Positions 24,499-32,180 of a stretch of 64,000 nucleotides of DNA are shown here, piece after piece; the stretch's first letter is position 1, and the number at the start of each line of letters is the position of its first letter. The notes beneath the pieces were generated by a model that had not been told where the DNA came from, searched no databases, and saw only the letters and a program-made list of their open reading frames with translations. Source of the stretch: Desulfovibrio cuneatus DSM 11391 (GTDB lineage: Bacteria > Desulfobacterota > Desulfovibrionia > Desulfovibrionales > Desulfovibrionaceae); contig NZ_KE387017.1 of the NCBI RefSeq assembly GCF_000430005.1, positions 62,001-126,000 of the forward strand, read 5' to 3'. A program made the position numbers and the translations under genes.

Positions 24499-25324
24499 CG
24501 CACAAGATGTGCATGTAGCGGTAAGGGATATGATTCTTGAGGCTTCCCGTTATTTGCCCAAGGATGTGTACCAGGCTCTGCAAACCCGCATGACGGAAGA
24601 AACTTCTGCCGCTGGCAAGGAAATTCTGCGCCAGCTTCTGGAAAATGCCGATTATGCGGCAGAGTCTGGTTTGGCCCTGTGCCAGGACACCGGGGCGGCT
24701 ATCTTTTTTGTGGAACATGGCGAAGATGTGCGCATTGAGGGCGGTACCCTTAATGAAACACTGAACAAAGCCATGGTGGAAGGCTACGACAAAGGCTTTT
24801 TGCGTAAATCCATGTGCCACCCCCTTACCCGGAAAAATACCGGGGATAACCGCCCGGCTATTATCCACACCGAGCTGGTGCCGGGTGATAAAATTACAAT
24901 CAAGTTTATGGCCAAAGGGGGCGGCAGCGAAAACATGTCGCGCTGCACCATGCTTACCCCTGCCATGGGCTGGGCAGGCATTAAAGAATTTGTAGTGCGC
25001 CGCATGGCAGAAGCCGGGCCAAACCCCTGCCCCCCCACCATTGTGGGTGTGGGCGTTGGCGGCACCTTCGACCTTGCCCCAACCCTTGCTAAAAAGGCGC
25101 TGTTCCGCCCGGTGGGCGTGCGTAACCCGGATACGGAAATTGCAGCCATGGAAATGGAATTGCTGGGTGAAATCAATGCCCTGGGCGTTGGTCCCATGGG
25201 CCTTGGGGGCACCACCTCCAGCCTGGATGTAAAAATTGAGATGGCCCCCTGCCATATTGCCAGTTTGCCCGTGGCAGTGAATGTGCAGTGCCATTCTTCA
25301 CGAATCCGGGAGGTAATTTTATAA
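24485..25324 (+). CDS. Class I fumarate hydratase, alpha subunit
   Basis: A 279-residue N-terminal-half protein of two-subunit class I (Fe-S) fumarase, which interconverts malate and fumarate. Cluster cysteines are expected in LCQDTGAA, SENMSRCTML and NPCPPTIVGVGVGG, all present. The ATG at 24485 was preferred to a GTG at 24476 because GGGG at 24471-24474 is then 10 bases upstream rather than 1. It overlaps frdB by 14 bases. The stop shares its last base with the beta-subunit start (TAATG). L(+)-tartrate dehydratase has the same fold but is unlikely in this operon. Confidence 0.9.
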   Translation: MRKVSAQDVHVAVRDMILEASRYLPKDVYQALQTRMTEETSAAGKEILRQLLENADYAAESGLALCQDTGAAIFFVEHGEDVRIEGGTLNETLNKAMVEGYDKGFLRKSMCHPLTRKNTGDNRPAIIHTELVPGDKITIKFMAKGGGSENMSRCTMLTPAMGWAGIKEFVVRRMAEAGPNPCPPTIVGVGVGGTFDLAPTLAKKALFRPVGVRNPDTEIAAMEMELLGEINALGVGPMGLGGTTSSLDVKIEMAPCHIASLPVAVNVQCHSSRIREVIL

Positions 25325-25866
25325 TGGCTACCTACAAACTTTCCACCCCCCTGCAAGACGCTGACCTTGCCACGCTCCATGCAGGCGATGTGGTGCTGCT
25401 TTCCGGCACTGTGTACACCGCCCGCGATTCTGCCCATAAACGCATCATAGAAACGCTGGATAAAGGGGAGCAATTGCCCTTTGAATTGCAAGGGGCTGCC
25501 ATTTATTATGTTGGGCCAACCCCTGCCCCCCCTGGGTTTGTTATTGGTTCGGCAGGCCCCACCACCAGCGGGCGTATGGACAGCTACACCCCGCGCCTGC
25601 ATGACCTTGGTTTGAAAGCCAGCATTGGCAAAGGCAAGCGTAGCCAGGCTGTGCGCGATGCTTTGCAACGCAACACCTGTGTGTATTTTGGGGCTACCGG
25701 GGGCGCAGGGGCGCTGCTTTCCAAGTGCATTACTGCCGCAGAAGTTATTGCCTACGAGGAACTGGGGCCGGAAGCCATTCGCAAGCTCACGGTAAAAGAG
25801 CTGCCCCTGCTGGTAATTAACGACTCCCACGGGGCGGAGCTGTACGCCAAACCTAACATAGATTGA
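25324..25866 (+). CDS. Class I fumarate hydratase, beta subunit
   Basis: A 180-residue C-terminal-half protein of class I fumarase. It has family blocks GDVVLLSGTVYTARDSAHKR, YYVGPTPAPPGFVIGSAGPT, TSGRMDSYTPRLHDLGLKA and IGKGKRS. It combines with the alpha subunit encoded immediately before it; the start codon overlaps the alpha stop by one base, so synthesis is coupled. Together with frdCAB it takes malate to succinate. Repeat A3 begins on the base after its stop codon. Confidence 0.92.
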   Translation: MATYKLSTPLQDADLATLHAGDVVLLSGTVYTARDSAHKRIIETLDKGEQLPFELQGAAIYYVGPTPAPPGFVIGSAGPTTSGRMDSYTPRLHDLGLKASIGKGKRSQAVRDALQRNTCVYFGATGGAGALLSKCITAAEVIAYEELGPEAIRKLTVKELPLLVINDSHGAELYAKPNID

Positions 25867-25992
25867 GGAAACGCTGATTTATTCCGTTTGGCGTCGTTAC
25901 TTCGCTTTTTTTGAAACAGTCGAGGACGGAAGAGTCCACTCCTGCTTCAAAAAAAGCTCGTGCCTTGCCAAACGAAATAACTGAGCGTTTCC
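25867..25992 (+). repeat. Repeat family A, copy A3, abutting the fumarase stop
   Basis: Starts GGAAACGCTGATTTATTCCG directly after the TGA of the fumarase beta gene and ends CCAAACGAAATAACTGAGCG plus TTTCCC. The inner hairpin arms are GCTTTTTTTGAAACAG and CTGCTTCAAAAAAAGC. Apart from single bases it is the reverse complement of copy A2 at 4117-4241. Confidence 0.88.
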
Positions 25993-26009
25993 CAGATACC
26001 GCTTAAGCG

Positions 26010-26122
26010 AATGCCCTTGGAACCCGCATCAGCGTTCAGTTTTTCGCAAAGCGAAAACTGAACGCAAATGGGGGTCAAGGGGCGTCACGTCCCTTGCAGG
26101 GGGTATGGGGGACAGCGTCCCC
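26010..26122 (+). repeat. Intergenic repeat family B, copy B2 (uninterrupted)
   Basis: Carries GTTCAGTTTTTCGC/GCGAAAACTGAAC, then CAAGGGG-CGTCACGT-CCCTTG, then GGGGGTATGGGGGACAGCG plus TCCCC. It is the uninterrupted form of B1. It ends 59 bases before the malic enzyme start and lies 18 bases after repeat A3. Three successive hairpins can form in the transcript. Confidence 0.75.
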
Positions 26123-26181
26123 TAATGAAAAACAAAAAATTTGCGTTTCCCCGAGATAACCTTCAACCAAAGGAAACCGAC

Positions 26182-27504
26182 ATGGCACTGTTCACGAAGC
26201 AAGATGCGTTGGATTACCACGAATTTCCCCGCCACGGTAAAGTTGAAGTCGTACCCACCAAGCGGTGCGAAAATCAGAAAGATCTTTCTATGGCTTACTC
26301 CCCCGGCGTGGCAGAAGCATGCATGGCCATTCACGCTGACCCGGCCCTGGCAAACCTTTACACTGGCAAGGCTAACTTGGTGGCAGTTGTTTCCAACGGT
26401 ACAGCAGTGCTTGGGCTTGGCAACATTGGTCCCCTGGCAGGCAAGCCGGTTATGGAAGGCAAGGGTGTGCTTTTTAAGCTGTTTGCCGACATTGATGTGT
26501 TTGACCTTGAACTGAACCTGAGCGACCCGGATAAAATTATTGAAGTGGTCAAGGCCATGGAGCCCACTTTTGGTGGCATTAACCTTGAAGACATCAAGGC
26601 ACCGGAGTGCTTTTACATTGAAGAGCGCCTGAAAGCCGAAATGAACATTCCCGTGTTTCACGACGACCAGCACGGCACAGCCGTTATTTCTGGTGCAGGG
26701 CTTATTAACGCGGCTGAAATTACCGGGAAGAAAATTGCCGACTGCAAGGTGGTGGTTGTGGGGGCCGGGGCGGCTGGCATTGCTTGCGCCAAGTTTTATG
26801 TGGCCCTTGGGGTAGACCCTGCTAACCTGTTTATGTTCGACTCCAAAGGGCTTTTGCACAAAGGCCGTACAGACCTGAACAAATACAAACAGGCATTTGC
26901 CCAGCCCAACAGTAAGGGTACCTTGGCAGACGCCATGAAAGATGCAGACATGTTCCTGGGGCTTTCTTCCAAGAACCTGCTTTCCAAAGACATGGTCAAA
27001 AGCATGAGCAAAAAGTCGCCTGTTATTTTTGCCTGCGCCAACCCGGACCCTGAAATTAGCTACCTTGATGCCAAGGAAGCCCGCCCCGACTGCATTATGG
27101 GCACAGGTAGAACAGACTACCCCAACCAGGTGAATAACGTTTCCGGCTTTCCCTTTATTTTTCGCGGTGCACTAGACGTGCAGGCAAAGGAAATTAATGA
27201 AGCCATGAAAGTTGCCGCAGCAAAAGCCCTGGCTGATTTGGCAAAAGAACCAGTGCCGGAAGAAGTGAGCGCCCTGTATGGCGGGCAAAAGTTCAGCTTT
27301 GGGCTGGACTACGTTATTCCCAAGCCGCTAGACCCGCGCATTCTGCTGTGGGAAACCCCGGCTGTTGCCCAGGCCGCTATGGATACAGGCGTTGCCAAAG
27401 CACCCATTGCAGATATGGCAGCCTACAAAACCGCTCTTAAAAAACGTGTGGATGCAGCACACGCTCGCATAAAAACGTTCACCGACAGTTACTACAACAA
27501 GTAA
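26182..27504 (+). CDS. maeB: NAD(P)-dependent malic enzyme
   Basis: A 440-residue bacterial malic enzyme without the C-terminal phosphotransacetylase domain of long MaeB. It decarboxylates malate to pyruvate and CO2. Family signatures are [59 protein letters not shown], the nucleotide fold [15 protein letters not shown] and ANPDPEI. AAGGAAA precedes the ATG at 26182 by 7 bases. Coupled with fumarase and fumarate reductase it lets the cell dismutate malate or fumarate: one branch oxidised to pyruvate, the other reduced to succinate. Confidence 0.92.
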   Translation: MALFTKQDALDYHEFPRHGKVEVVPTKRCENQKDLSMAYSPGVAEACMAIHADPALANLYTGKANLVAVVSNGTAVLGLGNIGPLAGKPVMEGKGVLFKLFADIDVFDLELNLSDPDKIIEVVKAMEPTFGGINLEDIKAPECFYIEERLKAEMNIPVFHDDQHGTAVISGAGLINAAEITGKKIADCKVVVVGAGAAGIACAKFYVALGVDPANLFMFDSKGLLHKGRTDLNKYKQAFAQPNSKGTLADAMKDADMFLGLSSKNLLSKDMVKSMSKKSPVIFACANPDPEISYLDAKEARPDCIMGTGRTDYPNQVNNVSGFPFIFRGALDVQAKEINEAMKVAAAKALADLAKEPVPEEVSALYGGQKFSFGLDYVIPKPLDPRILLWETPAVAQAAMDTGVAKAPIADMAAYKTALKKRVDAAHARIKTFTDSYYNK

Positions 27505-27519
27505 CGCTGCTCGAATTGC

Positions 27520-27570
27520 GGTTTATTACGGATGCCTTTACGCATAGGACGCGGGCATCCGTAATAAACC
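27520..27570 (+). terminator. Long palindromic terminator after malic enzyme
   Basis: A perfect 17-bp inverted repeat (GGTTTATTACGGATGCC and its complement) with a 17-base loop lies 16 bases past the stop. The remaining spacer to 27936 holds AT-rich promoter-like sequence for the next gene and no ORF that I can support. Confidence 0.7.
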
Positions 27571-27936
27571 AAATACATGCTTTTATCTTGCTGGCCACAC
27601 CCTTGTCGCCGGAACCTCTCTGACCCGGTTTTTTTGGAGCCCCAAGGCACCCCATTGCATTGTGTATTTACAGTGTAGTGCTTTGGGTGTTACTCTAATT
27701 CACTACCTAGATATAGTTCTATCTTGTACTCATATAATACAAACTAGCTATTTTCGGGTGTAGTCTTTTGGGTTTGTTACTGGTCCGCCGCAGGGTTATT
27801 GTCATGGTGTCCTGTTATTTTACGGAACCGCTGCTGCAATGGTATTCGTCAGTGGTTTACGCGTAAAACATTGCTGGTTGCTGCGCTGTACTTCCTGTAT
27901 CCGCAGTCAGCCACATTAAACTTCTAAGGAGCACTT

Positions 27937-29472
27937 ATGGAGATTGGACAAATTACCAAGATGTCTGGACGCCATATCGGCTTTTTCTTGGGCTTATTTC
28001 TCTTTATCCTTCTTCTTCTGCTTCCTGCACCAGAAGGTATGAAGCTGGCTGCATGGCGCGTTGCTGCCATCACTGCCCTCATGGCCACGTGGTGGATTAC
28101 AGAAGCCATTCCCATTCCTGCCACCAGCTTGCTGCCCCTGTTCCTGTTCCCCGCCCTTGGGGTTATGCCTGCTAAGCTCACGGCAGCGCCCTATGCTGAC
28201 GATGTTATCTATCTGTTTATTGGTGGCTTTTTCCTTGCCGTGACCATGGAACGGTGGAACTTGCACCGCCGTGTTGCCCTGAACACCATCAAGCTTGTGG
28301 GCTCCAGCCCCGCAAAGCTCGTTCTTGGGTTTATGGTGGCTACCGCGTTCTTGTCCATGTGGGTGAGTAACAGCGCCACTGCCATGATGATGGTTCCCAT
28401 TGGTCTGGCTGTTGTTTCTGAGGTAACAGGCCTGAGTGCTTCCGACTTGAAGAACAATACCGACGGAAAAAATACAGACATGAACTTTGGCCGGGCCTTA
28501 ATGCTTGGCATTGCCTATGCGGCGTCTATTGGCGGTTTGGCCACCATCATAGGCACCCCCCCCAACGCCATTTTGGTGGGCATAGTGAAAAAAATGTATA
28601 ACTATGAAATCTCCTTTTTCCAGTGGATGCAGGTGGGCCTGCCCCTGGCTGTTGTAACCCTTTTCGTTACCTGGTTTATTTTGATCAAGTTTTTGTTCCC
28701 CACCAAGCCTTTTGTGCGCGGAAATGCCGGTGAAGTTATTGACGATGAAATAGCCAAGCTTGGTAACATTACCCGGCCAGAGCTGACCATTCTGATTATC
28801 GCCAGCTGTATGGCAACCTTGTGGATTATCAGCGGGTTTGTGTTCAAGCATGTTCCTGCTTTGAAAATGATAAATGACTCTACCATTGCCATTGGTGGTG
28901 CCGTTATTCTTTTTGCGACTCCCATTAGCCTGAGTAAAGGTGAATTTTTGCTGGACTGGAAAACGGCGGTGAAGATTCCGTGGGACGTTGTACTGCTTTT
29001 TGGTGGGGGCCTTGCCCTTGCCAACGGCTTCCAGCAAACAGAACTTACCCATTACATTGCCCAGCAATTGGTGCACCTGCAAGGCATGCATTCCTACCTG
29101 CTCATAACAATCATTGTTATTTTCACCATTTCGCTGACGGAAGTAACGTCCAACACTGCCACCGCAACCTTGCTTGTTCCCATAATGGGCACAGTGGCCA
29201 TTGCCATTGGCATTAACCCCATTGGCCCCATGGTGGCCGCAGCGTTTGCCGCTTCCTATGCCTTCATGCTGCCTGTGGCAACACCCCCCAACGCTGTCGC
29301 TTATGGTAGTGGTTGTTTCACTATCAAGAACATGGCAATGGCCGGTTTGTGGATAAACCTGTTCTGTTTTGTTATTATCCCTGTAACCCTGTATCTTTTG
29401 ATACCGCTGTTCTGGGGTGAAAACCTTAACATGGTGCCTGAGTGGGCAAAAATAGTTGCACAACCAAAGTAG
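27937..29472 (+). CDS. SLC13/DASS family sodium:dicarboxylate symporter
   Basis: A 511-residue inner-membrane carrier of the divalent anion:Na+ symporter family, with about 11-12 helices. The two substrate/sodium hairpin motifs are present: SNSATAMMM near residue 145 and SNTATATLL near residue 405, together with IGTPPNA and VATPPNA. These families move succinate, fumarate, malate or, in some members, sulfate and sulfonates. Position after frdCAB-fumAB-maeB indicates C4-dicarboxylate uptake or succinate exchange. AAGGAG precedes the ATG. It is probably transcribed from its own promoter, because a strong terminator lies upstream. Confidence 0.9.
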   Translation: MEIGQITKMSGRHIGFFLGLFLFILLLLLPAPEGMKLAAWRVAAITALMATWWITEAIPIPATSLLPLFLFPALGVMPAKLTAAPYADDVIYLFIGGFFLAVTMERWNLHRRVALNTIKLVGSSPAKLVLGFMVATAFLSMWVSNSATAMMMVPIGLAVVSEVTGLSASDLKNNTDGKNTDMNFGRALMLGIAYAASIGGLATIIGTPPNAILVGIVKKMYNYEISFFQWMQVGLPLAVVTLFVTWFILIKFLFPTKPFVRGNAGEVIDDEIAKLGNITRPELTILIIASCMATLWIISGFVFKHVPALKMINDSTIAIGGAVILFATPISLSKGEFLLDWKTAVKIPWDVVLLFGGGLALANGFQQTELTHYIAQQLVHLQGMHSYLLITIIVIFTISLTEVTSNTATATLLVPIMGTVAIAIGINPIGPMVAAAFAASYAFMLPVATPPNAVAYGSGCFTIKNMAMAGLWINLFCFVIIPVTLYLLIPLFWGENLNMVPEWAKIVAQPK

Positions 29473-29487
29473 CATGTATATGGTATG

Positions 29488-29518
29488 AAAAAGGGACGCG
29501 AAGGCGTCCCTTTTTTTT
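29488..29518 (+). terminator. Intrinsic terminator of the DASS gene
   Basis: AAAAAGGGACGC-GAAG-GCGTCCCTTTTTTTT: a G+C-rich stem with a tetraloop and eight T residues, 15 bases past the stop. Confidence 0.9.
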
Positions 29519-29654
29519 GATGCATTCATTGTTTGAAAAAACTCGGCGCGTATGGGATAATTTTTCCCTAGGTTATTTGGGCTTGAAGGAACGTTTTGCT
29601 GGTGCACTAGTGAAAGAATGTGGCAAACTGAACATCTTTATAGGAACGGGCAAG

Positions 29655-30503
29655 ATGAAAAATAAGCAGGTTGCTTGCGCAATGGCGCAGGCACAGGGCG
29701 TGGTTGGCAACAAGGTGCCCCTTGACATGGAAGAGCCAGCACCCTGTTCCGGCGCGCAACGCGACATAACACGGCTTTGTGCCTATTGCGGGCAACTGTG
29801 CCTGCAACACGGGGCGGAAACGGCCCTTGTGGACCAGTTGACCACACGCATGGGCATGGCCTTTGGCATGCAAAGTGTGGAAGTGGCCATTAGCACAACC
29901 TTTATTGTGGTTACCACCCTGAGCAATGGCGTGTGCATTACCACCACCCGGCGCAGCACAGACAGGGGCATTAACATGCATGTGGTGGCAGAAGTGCAAA
30001 AAACGGTCATTATGGCGGAACATGGTGAGCTGGAGGTGAGCCAGGTGCAGGAGCGATTTGCAAACCTTGCTCCCTTGCGCTACCCACGCCCTGTGGTGGT
30101 GGGCATGGTGGCTGCTTCTTGCGCTGCCTTTGCCTTTCTTGCCGGGGGGGATGCCCCCGCCCTGGGCATTGCTGCCATGGCTTCAGGCATTGCCATGTAT
30201 GTGCGTATTCAGTTTGCGGCCAAGCACTTTAACCCGCTCATATCCTTTGGTGTGGCTGCTTTTGTAGCAACCCTCGTGGCTGCCTATGCCTGTAAGCAGG
30301 GGTGGAGCACCACCCCCAATATTGCCCTGGCCGCCTGTGTGCTGTTTCTGGTGCCGGGCTTTCCTATGGTCAATGCCATTTCTGATGTGTTGAAAGGGTA
30401 TACCAATACAGCCATTGCCCGCTGGGCCATAGCAACACTATTGACCATTTTTTCCTGCCTTGGGGTTATTGGGGCCCTCAGCATTGTGGGGTATCAGGCA
30501 TGA
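29655..30503 (+). CDS. ThrE-type threonine/serine exporter, large subunit (YjjP-like)
   Basis: A 282-residue protein with a cytosolic N-terminal domain containing ARLC-like CAYCGQLCLQHGAETALVD and TTRMGMAFGMQSVEVAIS, followed by about five membrane helices ending GALSIVGYQA. This is the larger half of split ThrE exporters (Pfam DUF1212). The ATG at 29655 has AGGA 9 bases upstream. Its stop overlaps the following gene by 4 bases. The pair should act as one exporter of small amino acids. In a cell fermenting amino acids it may relieve excess threonine or serine. Confidence 0.82.
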   Translation: MKNKQVACAMAQAQGVVGNKVPLDMEEPAPCSGAQRDITRLCAYCGQLCLQHGAETALVDQLTTRMGMAFGMQSVEVAISTTFIVVTTLSNGVCITTTRRSTDRGINMHVVAEVQKTVIMAEHGELEVSQVQERFANLAPLRYPRPVVVGMVAASCAAFAFLAGGDAPALGIAAMASGIAMYVRIQFAAKHFNPLISFGVAAFVATLVAAYACKQGWSTTPNIALAACVLFLVPGFPMVNAISDVLKGYTNTAIARWAIATLLTIFSCLGVIGALSIVGYQA

Positions 30504-30982
30504 GTATGGAATCTTTTCTTGTTTGGCTGCCTTCATTGTTGCTCGATATTGTTGTGGCCAGTATTCCTTCCGTGGGGTTTGCCCTTCTTTTCAACGTGCC
30601 GCAGCGAGCTTTGAAGTATTGCGCATTGCTTGGCGGGGGCGGGCATGGCTTGCGCTTTCTTTTGTTGCACTTGGGGGTTCATATTATTCCGGCAAGTCTT
30701 GCGGCTTCCCTGTGTATCGGGTTTTCCGGCATTTATTTGGCGCGCAAGTTCCATGCCCACCCCAAGGTGTTTACCGTTGCGGCACTTATTCCCATGATTC
30801 CCGGGGTGCTTGCCCACAAGGCCACCGTGGCTATGCTTTCCATGTACCAGCAAGGGGTAACCTATGTGCTGCTGGAACGCTGGCTTACTGCCTTTTTGGA
30901 TGCCGTGGGCATTATCGGGGTGCTGGTGTTGGGGCTGGTGTTGCCGGGTATGTTGTTCTATCGCAGGCAGCCTGTGGTGTAA
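30500..30982 (+). CDS. ThrE-type threonine/serine exporter, small subunit (YjjB-like)
   Basis: A 160-residue integral membrane protein with about four to five helices, containing FNVPQRALKYCALLGGGGHG and FTVAALIPMIPGVLAHKATV, which are typical of ThrE_2 (DUF3815) subunits. It starts 4 bases inside the upstream gene (ATGA overlap), the usual arrangement for the split exporter. Confidence 0.85.
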   Translation: MSMESFLVWLPSLLLDIVVASIPSVGFALLFNVPQRALKYCALLGGGGHGLRFLLLHLGVHIIPASLAASLCIGFSGIYLARKFHAHPKVFTVAALIPMIPGVLAHKATVAMLSMYQQGVTYVLLERWLTAFLDAVGIIGVLVLGLVLPGMLFYRRQPVV

Positions 30983-31041
30983 GCAGGGGCTGCCAACTGC
31001 ATGCAGGCACCGTGTACTCCTGCTGTGTGCGGGGTGCTGAA

Positions 31042-31076
31042 AACGGCAAGGTACAGGGCGTACCTTGCCGTTTTTG
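31042..31076 (+). terminator. Intrinsic terminator after the exporter pair
   Basis: AACGGCAAGGTAC-AGGGC-GTACCTTGCCGTT, a 13-bp perfect stem followed by TTTGTT. Confidence 0.9.
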
Positions 31077-31178
31077 TTATGGGATGCCATGGCCTGCTGG
31101 AGAATACCGCGCTTTGTCTGCCAAGGCAGAATGTTCTCAAGTAAACTGCGGTAATCTCAATGGCATAATGCCATCAAC

Positions 31179-31907
31179 TTAATCGTTACTATTTTTGCCA
31201 GTGGGGTGCAGGTGGGGGTGGGATTGCTGGTCAAGTAACTGCAAAATAGATTTTTCTTTGCCCAGCACAATAATGTTGTCATTAATGCACAGGCACGTAT
31301 CGCCGTCAATATGTTCCAGCACTTCATCATTACGTTCAATAAGCAAAATCTGAATACCAAAGTTTTTGCGCAGGGCGCACTGCTTTAACGGGATATTAAC
31401 AATAGTTTCAGGTGGATATGAGAGGTGAATGTTGGCAATGATGTTGGAGCCAAGGGTGTCCATAATGGTAATGGGGTTAATTTGCCGTTTGCGCAGCTTG
31501 CGGTAGAGCTTTTCAATGAAATTATCAAGCATTTTGTTGGCTTTTTTGAACTTGACCAGCCCGAATACAACAAAAAAGGCAATGGTCAGGGTGGCGCTTA
31601 ACCCTACAAACGTGTTCATGTCGGAAGCAGACATATCCAGAAAAATATTGACGATGGTGGAAACCACAATAAGGGAAAAAATATAGCCAAACAGCATGGC
31701 AATGGCAGCAAGGCGCCTTCTTTTTTGGGACATGGTAATGGGTTCGCTTTGGGAAGTGGTAAAGCCGCATAATGTTAGTAGCGAAATGACCTGGAAGCGG
31801 GCTTTATCTTCAGGCAGGCCTGTAAGCCGAAAAAGAACAGTAAAAATTTCCGTGATGATAATGTAAATTATACTGAAGGCAATAAGCAGGATAATGGAAT
31901 CAATCAT
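31179..31907 (-). CDS. Membrane protein with C-terminal TrkA-C (RCK_C)-like domain
   Basis: A 242-residue protein. Residues 1-25 form one helix. An LPEDKARFQVISLLTLCGFTTS segment then resembles the pore/linker motif of this family, and two more helices lie near 65-90 and 98-118. From about 135 on it is soluble, with LGSNIIANIHL.. and a TrkA-C-like fold ending around ICINDNIIVLGKEKSIL. TrkA-C domains bind nucleotide or other small ligands to gate transporters. Function is not known. It stands alone, with no ribosome site that I can score well. A terminator pair lies on each side. Confidence 0.6.
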   Translation of the reverse strand: MIDSIILLIAFSIIYIIITEIFTVLFRLTGLPEDKARFQVISLLTLCGFTTSQSEPITMSQKRRRLAAIAMLFGYIFSLIVVSTIVNIFLDMSASDMNTFVGLSATLTIAFFVVFGLVKFKKANKMLDNFIEKLYRKLRKRQINPITIMDTLGSNIIANIHLSYPPETIVNIPLKQCALRKNFGIQILLIERNDEVLEHIDGDTCLCINDNIIVLGKEKSILQLLDQQSHPHLHPTGKNSND

Positions 31908-32114
31908 GGTGCGTTACTATCTTTGTTGTAGCGCATAACTGCGCGAGTTGGGTTACAGGGGGGAGCCTGTTTCTAGCCAGTGTATCCTTGGAACATGGTT
32001 TGTTATGTATTTTTCCATACAAGGTGTACACGCTTTCCATGCTTCTTGCCAAGCCTTATTTATTGCCCCCAGCAGGCTGGGCATGTGTATTCGTTACAGT
32101 TCTCCCCTGAAAGC

Positions 32115-32157
32115 ACAAGGGCCTGCCCTTGCGCTATGCATGGGGGCAGGCCCTTGT
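32115..32157. terminator. Terminator of the acyltransferase fusion gene
   Basis: ACAAGGGCCTGCCC and GGGCAGGCCCTTGT, a perfect 14-bp stem with a 15-base loop, lies 24 bases past the stop of the minus-strand gene at 32181. Flanking T/A content allows function in either direction. The rest of 31908-32114 shows no gene. Confidence 0.7.
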
Positions 32158-32180
32158 GGTGTATGTTTTGGGGTCTTGTT

